64,000 nt of DNA from a bacterium. GTDB taxonomy: Bacteria > SZUA-182 > DTGQ01. The notes under the pieces were generated by a model. It worked only from the letters and a program-made list of their open reading frames with translations. It searched no databases and was not told where the DNA came from. This document shows positions 38,757 to 48,944 of this stretch, in pieces. Made by a program: the position numbers and the translations under genes. The stretch lies in assembly GCA_023512255.1 (NCBI GenBank), contig JAILZY010000011.1, positions 1 to 64,000 of the forward strand, read 5' to 3'. How positions within the stretch are numbered: position 1 is the stretch's first letter; each line of letters opens with the position of its first letter.

Positions 38757-40389
38757 AGATAGCTACTACTGCTGCAAGCATCAGGAAATTTCTCGGCCAG
38801 AACTTCATACAAATACAAATAATAGCCAAAATAGCCAAAAGAGGGTAAATAGCCAAAATCAGGCTGAAGAAGCCTGTTTTTCTGAATTGCCCAAAATCGT
38901 TAAAGGAGGAGGCATTAGTTTAGTGGGTTCTGTAGGGGCCAAGGGGATGCTTTTTCTTCTGGCTCTCTTCATCGCTAAGGCATTAGGTCCTAGTGATGTT
39001 GGCATCTATTTTTTAGCCATAACTATTTGCGAACTGCTCACGCTTTTATCCCTTCTTGGGCTTCCAAATGGAGTAACAAGATATGTGGCTGTTTATAGGG
39101 AAAGAAACGATGTCCAAAGAATGAAAGGCACGGTTTTAGGGGCAGCTTTTTTAAGTCTCCTCATAAGTTTGCTGAGTGCGGCTTTGCTATTTCTCTTGGC
39201 TGGTCCTATCTCTTCTCTTCTCCATAAACCGAGTTTGGCTCTCGTGCTAAAACTTTTTGCCATATCAATTCCTTTTGAGTGTCTGATGAAAATTTTTACT
39301 GCCTCAACCCGGGGGCTGAAGATCATGGAGCACACAGCCTATATCGAGCAAATCTCCTGGATTGGCTTGAGACTTGGCTTGGCCCTCTTCTTTGTATCCG
39401 TGATGAAAAGCGGGCTTGCTGGAGTTATCCTGGCCTATGTTGGAGCATCTTTTATTTCTGCGGTCTTGGCTTTCTCCTATGCCAGTAAGTGGATGCCATT
39501 GGTCGATAAGCGAATATACCCTATTTTTGAAATCAGAGAGCTGTTCAGGTTTTCCTTTCCGATGCTGCTGTCAACATTAATCCATGACATAATGATGAAG
39601 GAAGATATTGTGATGTTGGGCTATTTTGTCAGTGCAGCCGAAGTAGGAATTTACAGTGTGGCGGTAAAGGTTCTCAATCTAGCTGAGGTTATTTTTCAAA
39701 CCTTCAGACCAATATTCAATCCTTTGGTTGCCGAGCTGCATGAAAGAAAAGAATTTAGTAGGCTGGGTCATCTCCTCAAGCTAATCACCCGGTGGGATAT
39801 TATGGCAGCTTGCCCGATTTTTCTATGTCTCTTCCTATTTCCTGGGTTTTTCCTTAGCATTTTTGGTAAAAAGTTTGCTGCTGGCTCTTCCTGTCTGCGA
39901 ATTCTCATTTTCAGCAGTGTAGTAAATGCCTTATCGATCTATCCAGACTCGATCATTTATATGTCTGGTAGGTCCGAGATAACTATGATGAATGGTTTTT
40001 TGGCTCTAATTGTCAATTTTATTGGCAATTGTCTGCTCATCCCATCCCAAGGAATACTAGGAGCAGCCCTGGCCACTGTGGCCGCTTTATTAGTGGCAGC
40101 GTTATTGAGGATATCAATTCTATTTTGGATGATGAATATTCACCCTTTAAGCAAAGCTCTCTGGAAGCCATTGACTGCGGGATTCATCTCTCTTTTTCTT
40201 ACTTTTACCATAAGCAAAATTATTCCAGGCAGTATCCATCCAGAAAGTCATAGTCTGACCATAGTATTCCTCATATCTATTTTCATGATGTCTTACTCAC
40301 TTATCATATATCTTTTAAAATTTAACCAGGAAGAGTTGTATCTAAAAGATAGAATAAAAGAAAAAATTATGGCAGCCATCAAACACTGA
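38749..40389 (+). CDS. wzx: polysaccharide flippase (Wzx/MOP superfamily)
   Basis: The 546-residue protein has about 12-14 transmembrane segments after a hydrophilic N-terminal stretch (about 1-50). The GSVGAKGMLFLLALFIAKAL start of the MOP fold is seen near 60. The ATG at 38749 overlaps the sulfotransferase stop and is preferred over the track start (38692). It would move lipid-linked repeat units across the inner membrane. The long polar N-terminus is unusual for Wzx. Confidence 0.88.
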   Translation: MNKDSYYCCKHQEISRPELHTNTNNSQNSQKRVNSQNQAEEACFSELPKIVKGGGISLVGSVGAKGMLFLLALFIAKALGPSDVGIYFLAITICELLTLLSLLGLPNGVTRYVAVYRERNDVQRMKGTVLGAAFLSLLISLLSAALLFLLAGPISSLLHKPSLALVLKLFAISIPFECLMKIFTASTRGLKIMEHTAYIEQISWIGLRLGLALFFVSVMKSGLAGVILAYVGASFISAVLAFSYASKWMPLVDKRIYPIFEIRELFRFSFPMLLSTLIHDIMMKEDIVMLGYFVSAAEVGIYSVAVKVLNLAEVIFQTFRPIFNPLVAELHERKEFSRLGHLLKLITRWDIMAACPIFLCLFLFPGFFLSIFGKKFAAGSSCLRILIFSSVVNALSIYPDSIIYMSGRSEITMMNGFLALIVNFIGNCLLIPSQGILGAALATVAALLVAALLRISILFWMMNIHPLSKALWKPLTAGFISLFLTFTISKIIPGSIHPESHSLTIVFLISIFMMSYSLIIYLLKFNQEELYLKDRIKEKIMAAIKH

Positions 40390-40554
40390 CTAGATAAAAA
40401 TCTTTCTGTAATTTCTAAGTTCGTACAATAAAGCGAAGAGAGGATGGCTGTAATTTTTTGATCAAAAATATAGGGGAAAGCCTAAATAGTCTTATGCTCT
40501 ATTTCATCATTTAAAGCTCGTTATGTTTAACCAAACCTTTTGTGGGAGCATGTT

Positions 40555-41754
40555 ATGCCTAGGTTAGCACTACCGCAAAATTACATAAAAAATCAAGGAA
40601 GTTTGATTGAGGATTTTGAAACACTTAGTGAATGGAGCACAACAGGGGCTGTGGCTATATCTGCCGATACAGAGAATTTTAAATGCGGCACTAAATCAAT
40701 TCGCTTTACTCATACTTCAGCCTCTTGGGGAGCAATGACAAAAACTATCAATCGGTCATTTTGGGGGACAAGATTTTTCCATGTGTGGGTATATATTCCC
40801 ACAACTCAAGATCGAGATGGAATCGTACAGGTAGTTTTGCGCCTGTCCTCCGTATCTAATTTTTCAAAATATATGCAGATGGCCTGGTTTGGATTGAGTA
40901 ATTTATCTGTAGGCTGGAATTGTTTGGGCTGTCATCGGGATAATTTTACCAGCACTGGCGGAGAATCTTGGGCTAATACCATGATCAGAATGCGATTTGA
41001 ACTTAATCGCACAACTGGAGCCGCACCACAACTATCATTCGATAGCTTCTATGTAGATATGGAATCCCTGCCGCGCTGTATTATTATGTTCGATGACGGA
41101 TATGCTTCTACCTACAGTGTGGCTTATGATTATATGCAGCCGCGGGGCTTGAAGGGCACGGTATATATGATCTCTAACGTAATTGGGACATCAGGGTGGC
41201 TCACGCAAGAAGATTTAACCACTATGTATAATGCAGGATGGGCAATAGCAAATCATACATCGGATCATTCTAATCTTTCTTTATTAACCCAAGAGCAAGC
41301 ACAAGAGAAGCTTATTGCCTGTCGCAATGTTTTAAATGTTTTAGGATTTACCAGATCAAGTCGGCATGTAGCTTATCCCTATGGAACATACAGCAGTGAG
41401 ACGCTTTTGGCCATGTCAGCCTGTGGGATGTTGACTGGCAGGGATACGGCTTCAACATATAATTTCCCGCCGGTTGAAGATTTGCGCTTGTTACATGTTA
41501 AATCATGTCAGGCTTCTATTCCGCTATCCACTGCTAAAGGGTGGATAGATTATACCATTAAATCAGGAGCAACTCTTTGTTTATTATTCCATGATTTAGT
41601 TGAATCCCCTACTGGTGTGAGTTGGGCAATTTCAGATTTCCAAGCCTTAATGGATTATATTGTAGCACGAAGGCTTCAGTGTGTAACCATAGATGAATGG
41701 TATGAGGGGTTAACTAATCCAAGGTATCGTTCTGTGCCACTTGACAGAGGATAA
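40555..41754 (+). CDS. polysaccharide deacetylase-like protein with N-terminal beta-sandwich
   Basis: The 399-residue protein has an N-terminal carbohydrate-binding-like domain (about 1-175, IEDFETLSEWSTTGAVAISAD) and a NodB-type deacetylase domain (about 178-390). The latter carries IIMFDDGYAST (metal Asp), ANHTSDHSNL (two His) and YPYGTYS. No signal peptide is visible. The ATG at 40555 has a GGGAG box in place; the track start is TTG. This architecture is also found in phage tail proteins. It may trim acetyl groups from the polysaccharide, or be a phage-derived protein. Confidence 0.8.
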   Translation: MPRLALPQNYIKNQGSLIEDFETLSEWSTTGAVAISADTENFKCGTKSIRFTHTSASWGAMTKTINRSFWGTRFFHVWVYIPTTQDRDGIVQVVLRLSSVSNFSKYMQMAWFGLSNLSVGWNCLGCHRDNFTSTGGESWANTMIRMRFELNRTTGAAPQLSFDSFYVDMESLPRCIIMFDDGYASTYSVAYDYMQPRGLKGTVYMISNVIGTSGWLTQEDLTTMYNAGWAIANHTSDHSNLSLLTQEQAQEKLIACRNVLNVLGFTRSSRHVAYPYGTYSSETLLAMSACGMLTGRDTASTYNFPPVEDLRLLHVKSCQASIPLSTAKGWIDYTIKSGATLCLLFHDLVESPTGVSWAISDFQALMDYIVARRLQCVTIDEWYEGLTNPRYRSVPLDRG

Positions 41755-41760
41755 GCAGGG

Positions 41761-43233
41761 ATGGAAAGATATAGGGCATTGTCTATCAACTTAAAAGATG
41801 CTCTCATAGCCTTTGGTGTCAGCCTGCTCTGCGGAATTTTAATTGTTAGGTATAATCTATTAATAATACCTGCTATCGCCGGAATTATACTTTTTCTTCT
41901 ATCACTTTGTAAATATGAATTTATCTTTTACTTTGGTATATCTTCTTGTGTTTTTTATAATCTTGCCATAATACATTTTGGTTCATTTGATGGGAAGCCT
42001 TACCAGATTATATGGAGTATGGTATTTATCGCCTATATCCTAAAATCGCTTTACCATCGAGAACAGATTTTAAAATTCGACAAAATTGATATTCCACTCT
42101 TTACTCTTCTGGCTGCCTATATGTTATCCCTGATTAACTCGATCAATTCAGGAATAACTATCAAAGAGACCATACAGCTTTTTTATTTCATTCTTACTTT
42201 TAAGATTATCTGTACATCAATAAAAAATAAGAAAGAAATGATTAGGGTTTTTCACCTTGTGATTATATTTGGGCTAATATTTATCGGCATAGGGCTGTTA
42301 ACAGTTTTTATTGGCCGGGCTCCTTTCCCTCAGCTTTTGATCGACGTATCTAGAAAAAAGATAAGCTTGAATACTCATGGAATACTTTTCCAGGAAGCCA
42401 TGAGGTCCGCAGGACGAGCAATTTTCACTAGGGTAAGCAGTTGCTTTCTCGGCTATGTTGAAACTGCTAATATTTCATGCCAGATGCTGATTATCCTCCT
42501 TGTACTTATTGGCGGCAAGCACCTTGGGGTACAAAAAAAAGTTCTTCTTTCCCTTGCCTTCCTTTTAGGAGGAATATTATTGATTTTTACCTTTTCAAGA
42601 GCTGGGATAACTGTTTTTACCTTTTCTGCCATGCTAGTCATGTATTTCAGAAGGCAATTTAAAAGTATCCTCATTTTCTTGCTTATTCTGGTATGCGTTA
42701 TTACCTGTTACCAGCCCTTCAAGGCAAGAATGAAAGAGGCTAGTACCCTGGAGCAGCACTCTACTAAAGGTCATCTGGCATTGTATTGGGGAGCATGGAA
42801 TATATTCCTGAAGTCGCCACTGTATGGAATAGGAGCTGGCACATTTAAAGAGTTAGATAAATTTGATTTAGTAAGAGATATTAAAAAAAAATTTAATATC
42901 TGGGGCTGGCCCGATGCCCATAATATGCTTCTCCAATGTGCGGCTGAAACAGGTATTCTGGGGTTAATAAGTCTTATTTCGATCATAGGAATATATTTCC
43001 ATTCGCTCATAAAAGCTATCCGTATTCAAGAGGATAGTTACTATCGGGACCTTCTCATTGGTCTGACACTTGCGAATTTATGCGCCTTCCTTATGAATCT
43101 TACCATGAATGCTTTTGGTGTGGATACATTTTGGATAATAGCTGGCGTAGGCTATGCTGCAGCATCTCTTGTCAGTGCTAGACCTGTAGACGTAATATTC
43201 AGCAATAATGAAAATTATCCTGGTCAACACTAA
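41761..43233 (+). CDS. O-antigen ligase/polymerase family membrane protein
   Basis: The 490-residue protein has about ten transmembrane segments and the Wzy_C motif region with a large periplasmic loop (about 340-400, containing SPLYGIGAGTFKEL and GWPDAHNMLLQCAAETG). It is the intact polymerase candidate of this cluster. Its end overlaps the following glycosyltransferase gene by 26 bases, so translation is coupled. Confidence 0.87.
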   Translation: MERYRALSINLKDALIAFGVSLLCGILIVRYNLLIIPAIAGIILFLLSLCKYEFIFYFGISSCVFYNLAIIHFGSFDGKPYQIIWSMVFIAYILKSLYHREQILKFDKIDIPLFTLLAAYMLSLINSINSGITIKETIQLFYFILTFKIICTSIKNKKEMIRVFHLVIIFGLIFIGIGLLTVFIGRAPFPQLLIDVSRKKISLNTHGILFQEAMRSAGRAIFTRVSSCFLGYVETANISCQMLIILLVLIGGKHLGVQKKVLLSLAFLLGGILLIFTFSRAGITVFTFSAMLVMYFRRQFKSILIFLLILVCVITCYQPFKARMKEASTLEQHSTKGHLALYWGAWNIFLKSPLYGIGAGTFKELDKFDLVRDIKKKFNIWGWPDAHNMLLQCAAETGILGLISLISIIGIYFHSLIKAIRIQEDSYYRDLLIGLTLANLCAFLMNLTMNAFGVDTFWIIAGVGYAAASLVSARPVDVIFSNNENYPGQH

Positions 43234-44440
43234 GCACTTCCCAGGCGGGGGAGACAGCACTTACACCTTTAACCTCGCTCGGCTGCTCAGGGAAAAGGGT
43301 CATGAGGTGGCCCATTTTGCCATGCAGGATCCAAAAAATATCCCTGATGTTAATAGCGATCTTTTCGTCAGCTACATTGACTTCAAGGAGCTGAATCGCC
43401 GGAAAAACCTCTCAAGCGGCCTCAAAACGTTAGGCCGAGCCATTTATTCTCGTGAGGCTAGGAGAAATTTCGGCCATCTTCTCGACCGTATCCAGCCGGA
43501 TATTGTGCACCTGCAAGGGATTCATGCTCATATTACCCCATCGGTTATTTTTGAGACTAAAAGCCGCGGACTGCCCGTAGTCTGGACTCTTCATGACTAT
43601 AAGCTGATTTGCCCCAATACCCACTTTCTGATAGATGGTAGCGGTAAGATCTGCGAATCTTGCGGGAGGTGGTCTTTTTGGCCTGCGATAGTGAAAAGAT
43701 GCAAAAAAAATTCTCTTTTGGCAAGTAGTATGGCTGTTTTAGAGACCTACATTCACCGGCTGATAGGAGTATGGAATAGGGTTGATTTTTTTCTCTCACC
43801 AAGCGCTTTTTTGAAGGATAAATTAGTGCGCCGTGGCCTGCCAGCATCGCGGATAGAACATCTGCCGCTCTTTTTACCAGATGAGTTATTTCTTGATGAG
43901 CGGGGCGATGAGGGATATCTCCTTTTTATGGGCAGACTCGATCCGATAAAGGGGATTTATCCCTTGCTTAAGGCTGCGCATCTTGCGACCAAGACCCGCC
44001 TTGTTCTGGCAGGCAGAGCGGAAGGATCGGTGGCCGATCAGCTCACTGGACTTCTGCCGCCAAATGCTCAGTATGTGGGTATGAAACAGGGAGTAGAGCT
44101 TAGACGACTTCTCAGCAGGGCAAGGGCAGTAGTGCTTCCATCTTTATGGTATGAGAATCAGCCCTTTAGCCTCACCGAAGCCTTTGCGGCGGCAAAGCCG
44201 GCCATTGTCTCTGATCTTGGGGGAATGACTGAGCTGGTTACCAAAAGCCAAGGCGGTATTTTGGTTCCGCCTGGTGATGTTGATGCCTTGGCCAAGGCTA
44301 TGGACTGGATGAGCCTGCATCCTGATGATGCGCGTGAGATGGGGCAAAAAGCTCAAAAATATGCTCTTTGTGTTCATTCCGCGAATGTACATTATCGAAA
44401 ACTTATGGAAATCTATCAACTTTCAATTAAGGGAAAATAA
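43208..44440 (+). CDS. glycosyltransferase family 4
   Basis: The 410-residue GT-B enzyme has an N-terminal acceptor domain (NTKHFPGGGDSTYTFNLARL) and a C-terminal nucleotide-sugar domain with LFMGRLDPIKGIYPLLKAA and the EX7E region in SLTEAFAAAKPAIVSDLGG. A Cys-rich insert (CPNTHFLIDGSGKICESCGRW, described in outline) may bind zinc, as in several GT4 members. It adds a sugar to the repeat unit. Confidence 0.87.
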   Translation: MKIILVNTKHFPGGGDSTYTFNLARLLREKGHEVAHFAMQDPKNIPDVNSDLFVSYIDFKELNRRKNLSSGLKTLGRAIYSREARRNFGHLLDRIQPDIVHLQGIHAHITPSVIFETKSRGLPVVWTLHDYKLICPNTHFLIDGSGKICESCGRWSFWPAIVKRCKKNSLLASSMAVLETYIHRLIGVWNRVDFFLSPSAFLKDKLVRRGLPASRIEHLPLFLPDELFLDERGDEGYLLFMGRLDPIKGIYPLLKAAHLATKTRLVLAGRAEGSVADQLTGLLPPNAQYVGMKQGVELRRLLSRARAVVLPSLWYENQPFSLTEAFAAAKPAIVSDLGGMTELVTKSQGGILVPPGDVDALAKAMDWMSLHPDDAREMGQKAQKYALCVHSANVHYRKLMEIYQLSIKGK

Positions 44441-44455
44441 GTAAAGGAGAAAGAG

Positions 44456-45028
44456 ATGTCATCAATAAGTGCTCAAATCATAGGGATTAATGCTGGGGCG
44501 TCTGACGATATTGGCGCTAAATGTGTAGATGCGGTATGCGATCCAAATGCGGAGGCTAGTATTATTGCCTTGCTCAAGGGGCTACTCAAACAGCTTCAGG
44601 GCGATGGCTCAGGATCTGCACCGGTAAACCTTGCGGGATGCTTGTCGCACGAATATGACACCATTGATGTGGCTAAGCAGAGCAAGGGGGGGGTAACAGT
44701 AGCCCATAACGCTATTACTGCTACTGCCACCAGCGATGAGATTGACTGCCGGGGCTATAATGCCATTTCGGTTGAGTGTGAGGTATCGAATATTACCTCC
44801 GGTAATTGGGTAGTAGAGATTTTGGGAAGTGCCATATCTGGGGGAACATTCGGCAACTGTTACCAACCCAAGGATGATGGTGATTTTGCTCAGCAGAAGA
44901 CCCCCACGCTAGATGCTAATGGCAATAAAACCTTTTATTTTCGCGGCGTTCCAAATTTCGTCAAGATTCGGGCTACCCGCACAACCGACGGTACCCTAAC
45001 CTGCCGAGTGACCCCGATGAATCTGTAG
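44456..45028 (+). CDS. phage-virion-like protein of unknown function
   Basis: The 190-residue protein has no signal peptide. It contains an ASIIALLKGLLKQLQGDGSG-like segment (about 34-53) and a beta-rich C-terminal domain (about 85-190). The LLALLKGLLKQLQG pattern is known from phage structural proteins near tail-fibre genes. Why it lies inside a polysaccharide cluster is unclear. With the deacetylase-like protein at 40555 it may be phage-derived cargo. I do not assign a function. Confidence 0.6.
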   Translation: MSSISAQIIGINAGASDDIGAKCVDAVCDPNAEASIIALLKGLLKQLQGDGSGSAPVNLAGCLSHEYDTIDVAKQSKGGVTVAHNAITATATSDEIDCRGYNAISVECEVSNITSGNWVVEILGSAISGGTFGNCYQPKDDGDFAQQKTPTLDANGNKTFYFRGVPNFVKIRATRTTDGTLTCRVTPMNL

Positions 45029-45148
45029 ATGAATCTGTACTACGACAAGACATACACTACAACAAGGCTGTGGCTAGTTTTTACCCACGGCTAGAGTAAG
45101 TTATAGATTACAGTAGGTTATAGTATAGAGTAAGAGGTTATTGACAGG

Positions 45149-46147
45149 ATGGAATGCGCGGTTATTACTACATATCGCTGTAATGCTCGATGCCAGATGT
45201 GCAATACTTGGCAGGCACCTACCTCAAAGAGCGAAGAGTTTAATCCAGCCATTTTGGAGAAAATCCCTGGCGGCATGATTCGACTCAACATTACCGGTGG
45301 TGAGCCGATGCTGAGGGATGACATCATGGATATCGTAAGCATTCTGGATAAAAAGACCAAAAGGCTAGAAATCAGCACCAATGGCTATTTCACTGACCGG
45401 ATCATCAAGGTGTGCGAGCGGTTTCCTAATATCACCATTCGGGTAAGTGTCGAGGGGCTGCCAAAGCTCAATGATGAGCTTCGGGGAATCAAGAACGGCT
45501 TTGACCATGCTCTGCGGACTATTTTAAAACTCAAAGCTATGGGCATAAGAGACATTGGCTTTGGCATTGTGATCTCGGATCGCAACTGCTCTGATCTTTT
45601 GGAATTATACACGCTCTGCTCCAGTATGGGGATAGAATTCGGGAATGCCACGATGCATAACTCATTCTATTTCCATAAACTTGACAACAAGATAGAGGAT
45701 GTGGATAAGGCTGTCGGCCAGATGAAGCGCTTCATCCAAGCTCTTCTCCAAAGCCACAGGAGCAGCTTGCGGATGCGGCTTAAAGATTGGGCCCGAGCAT
45801 ACTTGAATCTTGGAACCCTTGGTTATATTCAAGGCAAAGCCAGGCCGCTTGGCTGTGGTGCAGCTACGGATACCTTTTTCATTGATCCCTGGGGTAGGGT
45901 TATGGCCTGCAATGGCTCGGCTGAGCCCTGGATCATGGGGGATCTGAAAACCCAATCATTTGATGATATATGGTATGGCCCACAAGCAGAAGCAGTGCGG
46001 CAGAAGGTGCGAGAGTGCCGGCGCAACTGCTGGATGACCGGCACTGCCGTGCCAGCTATGCGAAAGAATATCTGGGTGCCGCTTATCTGGATCATCAAAA
46101 GTAAACTTAATCTTGCTCTCGGCAAGGAGGTTGTGCCCGAATGTTAA
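45149..46147 (+). CDS. radical SAM/SPASM protein
   Basis: The 332-residue enzyme has the cluster motif TYRCNARCQMCNTW (Cys at about 10, 14, 17), a barrel with NITGGEPMLRDD, and a SPASM C-terminus with GCGAATDTFFIDPWGRVMACNG and further Cys near 290-296. It lies between two glycosyltransferase genes; the stop overlaps the next ATG. A modification of a surface sugar or a peptide is possible. Confidence 0.85.
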   Translation: MECAVITTYRCNARCQMCNTWQAPTSKSEEFNPAILEKIPGGMIRLNITGGEPMLRDDIMDIVSILDKKTKRLEISTNGYFTDRIIKVCERFPNITIRVSVEGLPKLNDELRGIKNGFDHALRTILKLKAMGIRDIGFGIVISDRNCSDLLELYTLCSSMGIEFGNATMHNSFYFHKLDNKIEDVDKAVGQMKRFIQALLQSHRSSLRMRLKDWARAYLNLGTLGYIQGKARPLGCGAATDTFFIDPWGRVMACNGSAEPWIMGDLKTQSFDDIWYGPQAEAVRQKVRECRRNCWMTGTAVPAMRKNIWVPLIWIIKSKLNLALGKEVVPEC

Positions 46148-47250
46148 AGATCGCTTATCTTGGGATCAAGGGACTGCCCTCAAAGGGCGGGGCTGAGCGG
46201 GTGGTTGAGCCGATTGTCCATGCACTTTCAAGCAGGCAAAAGTTGACTGTTTACTGCAATAGCCGCTATACCCCGCAGGGTACAAAGATAGGGAGAGTAA
46301 GGCTGGTTCGCATTCCGACCTTGCCGGGCAAATATCTTCAGCCGGTGTCATTTTTTATCCTGTCCGCGCTTCATGCCCTATTTAAGGGGAATTATGATCT
46401 TATACATGTCCATAACGTTGAGGCCTGCTTTATTTTGCCCCTTTTGCGAATTAGGTATCGGGTAATTGCAACCTCCCACGGAAGCCCAATCAGGGCTGCT
46501 CGAAGCAAGTGGGGTCCCTTGGCCCGCACTCTAATGGGATTGACCGAATACCCATACCTGCTGCTGTCAAATTGTGCGACCAGTGTCTCACGGGCTGATG
46601 CTGAGTATTTTAAACAGGTGCGGGGGCGCAAGGTAGTTTATCTGCCTAATGGGATAAGAGAATACCCAGTTGATCATAAGCTGGCCAGGCAAAACTTGAA
46701 AGAAATGGGGTTATCCCCTAGTAGGTATATTCTTTTTGCTGCTGGCCGTATCGATCCTACCAAGGGATGTCATCTGGTTCTTGAAGCCTTTAATAAGCTC
46801 AATCTAAATCTACCGTTGGTTATTGTCGGTGATCTGGCCCAGGTGCCGCATTATGCTCAAGGTCTTCGGCAGATGGCTGATGAGCGAGTGGTGTTTATTC
46901 CCCACATTGCGGACAAAGAAAAGCTGTTTGGCCTTGTCCGCAACTGCCGCTTATTTATCTTCCCCTCGCTGGTTGAAGCCATGTCAATGATGTTATTAGA
47001 GGTAGCGGTCATGGGGGTTCCCTTGATCTGTAGTGATATTCCCGAAAATAAAGATATTTTGGATAAGCATGCTGTTTACTTTCAATCTGGAAATGCCGAG
47101 GACCTGGCCCGAAAAATGCGCTGGGCTTTAGACCACCCTGACCTTATGAACAGCTATGCTAAAGGAGCCCAAGCATGGGTCAAAAGCCACTACTCTTGGG
47201 AAAGAATGGTCAAAGGATATGAAACACTCTATGAGAAAATAGCCGGGTAA
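46141..47250 (+). CDS. glycosyltransferase family 4
   Basis: The 369-residue GT-B enzyme has an N-terminal GIKGLPSKGGAERVVEPIVH glycine-rich loop and a C-terminal FAAGRIDPTKGCHLVLEAF. The EX7E-like acidic region lies in SLVEAMSMMLLEVAVMGVP. It overlaps the radical SAM gene by seven bases. It resembles mannosyl/galactosyltransferases of capsule clusters; the substrate is not known. Confidence 0.87.
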   Translation: MLKIAYLGIKGLPSKGGAERVVEPIVHALSSRQKLTVYCNSRYTPQGTKIGRVRLVRIPTLPGKYLQPVSFFILSALHALFKGNYDLIHVHNVEACFILPLLRIRYRVIATSHGSPIRAARSKWGPLARTLMGLTEYPYLLLSNCATSVSRADAEYFKQVRGRKVVYLPNGIREYPVDHKLARQNLKEMGLSPSRYILFAAGRIDPTKGCHLVLEAFNKLNLNLPLVIVGDLAQVPHYAQGLRQMADERVVFIPHIADKEKLFGLVRNCRLFIFPSLVEAMSMMLLEVAVMGVPLICSDIPENKDILDKHAVYFQSGNAEDLARKMRWALDHPDLMNSYAKGAQAWVKSHYSWERMVKGYETLYEKIAG

Positions 47251-47351
47251 GACAAAGTACGGGTAAGACACAGTATAAAGACAAGAAAATAAAGACAAGA
47301 ACAGCGGGTTAAGAGACAGAGAGTGAAGTAAAAGACAAAGAGTGAGGTATT

Positions 47352-48944
47352 ATGATGCTTTCTAAACATAAAATCTGCATGGCCATATTAGATGTTTTGC
47401 TCATCTTTGCTGGCTTCCATAGCGCTTTTTGGTTTGTTTTTGCCTCAGGGCTATACAATGGCGGTGGCGGCGTGCCGCAGCAGCGGTTTCCGACCTATTA
47501 TGCCCCTTCCATAGTGCTGATCACTGTTATCTTCCTCATTGTATTCCAGCTTGAGGGCTTATATAAGTATCAGGCAATCACCAATCCTATTCATCAGCTT
47601 CAGTCGCTTTTGAAATGCTATCTCAGGTGTCTGGCTGCCTTTATGGTAATCGTTTTCTTTCTTAAAACAGAATACATTGCCACAAGCCGACTAACGATAG
47701 GGCTTGGTTTTTTGATCAGTTTTATGCTCATGGTTCTAGCCAGGACCCTGATTGTACCCAAGTTGTTCTACTTTCTGGTCAGGACAGGTAGGGTAAGAAA
47801 ACGAACCCTAATCATAGGAGCTGGACGGCACGGGAGCAAGATCTGTAGCTATCTTGAGCATAATCCCAAAAGTTATTTTGAGGTGGTTGGCTTTGTCGAT
47901 GATTTTAAGAAAGCAGGCACTGTGGTGTGTGGTCATGAGGTTTTGGGGAATAGCTATGAGCTAGAGCATATCATTTTAAAACATAAAATAAAAGAAATCA
48001 TTTTGGCTATCAATAACATCGGCAAAGGAGCATTGATCGCGCTGATTGATCGGTGCAAAGGGGCAGGGGTGGTAATTCATGTGGTTTCAGACCTATTCTC
48101 CAAGGTAGTTGAGAAAATGGAAGCTGAGGAGTTTAGCGGGTTAGTTACTTACCGAATAGTGCCCCGGCAGATGGGAATTATTCAGCGGACAGTCAAACGA
48201 GCGGTTGACCTGCTAGGGTCGGCTATTTTGCTTACCCTTTTTTCTCCATTTTTTTTGATCATTGCCCTGGCTATAAAGTGGGATTCAGAAGGTCCGGTTT
48301 TTTACAAAAGCCAGGTAGTTGGCCAAGGAGGCAAACCTTTTGTGGCTTATAAATTTCGGAGTATGCTCAATCATCAGTCAGCCAATGAAGAAGAGAGGCA
48401 AAAATATGAAGCTGGCAAAAAGCGCCATCTTCAATTTATGGAGAGCTTTATTCAGGGACGAATCAGCGGAAAATATTTTGTTAAGGATGAATCTCGGGTT
48501 ACCAGGGTAGGCCGCTTTTTACGCAAGCACTCCCTGGATGAGCTTCCGCAGTTAATCAATGTCTTTCGGGGAGAGATGAGCCTGGTAGGACCGCGGTTTT
48601 GCTCGATTGAGGAATATCAATTTTATAAGCCTTGGCATAAGCGGCGGCTTCAGGTAAAGCCTGGGATTAGTGGGCTGTGGCAGGTTAGAGCTCGAAGTGA
48701 GGTCAGCTATGATGATATGGTTATCCTCGATCTTTACTATATAGAAAATTACTCTCTTTTGTTTGATCTTGAGATTTTATTGAGAACGGTATCAGTTGTT
48801 ATTACTGGTAAGGGAAGCAGAATAAACAGAATATCAGGAGGAGATTTTGAACAAGGGGAAAGGGATGAACAAGTATCTATGCAAGTAGATATGAATAAAT
48901 CAATGGTTGCAAGTTTAAGCTTTAAGGGAGTTGATAACCGATGA
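47352..48944 (+). CDS. polyprenyl glycosylphosphotransferase (initiating enzyme)
   Basis: The 530-residue protein has four N-terminal transmembrane segments, a CoA-binding-like Rossmann part (TLIIGAGRHGSKICSYLEH, about 155-175), a further TM and the cytoplasmic transferase core with KRAVDLLGSAILLTL, KFRSM, and KHSLDELPQLINVFRGEMSLVGPR. It starts the repeat unit by moving a sugar-1-phosphate to undecaprenyl phosphate (WcaJ/WbaP family). A short C-terminal tail extends past the usual end. An ATGA overlap links it to the next gene. Confidence 0.92.
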   Translation: MMLSKHKICMAILDVLLIFAGFHSAFWFVFASGLYNGGGGVPQQRFPTYYAPSIVLITVIFLIVFQLEGLYKYQAITNPIHQLQSLLKCYLRCLAAFMVIVFFLKTEYIATSRLTIGLGFLISFMLMVLARTLIVPKLFYFLVRTGRVRKRTLIIGAGRHGSKICSYLEHNPKSYFEVVGFVDDFKKAGTVVCGHEVLGNSYELEHIILKHKIKEIILAINNIGKGALIALIDRCKGAGVVIHVVSDLFSKVVEKMEAEEFSGLVTYRIVPRQMGIIQRTVKRAVDLLGSAILLTLFSPFFLIIALAIKWDSEGPVFYKSQVVGQGGKPFVAYKFRSMLNHQSANEEERQKYEAGKKRHLQFMESFIQGRISGKYFVKDESRVTRVGRFLRKHSLDELPQLINVFRGEMSLVGPRFCSIEEYQFYKPWHKRRLQVKPGISGLWQVRARSEVSYDDMVILDLYYIENYSLLFDLEILLRTVSVVITGKGSRINRISGGDFEQGERDEQVSMQVDMNKSMVASLSFKGVDNR

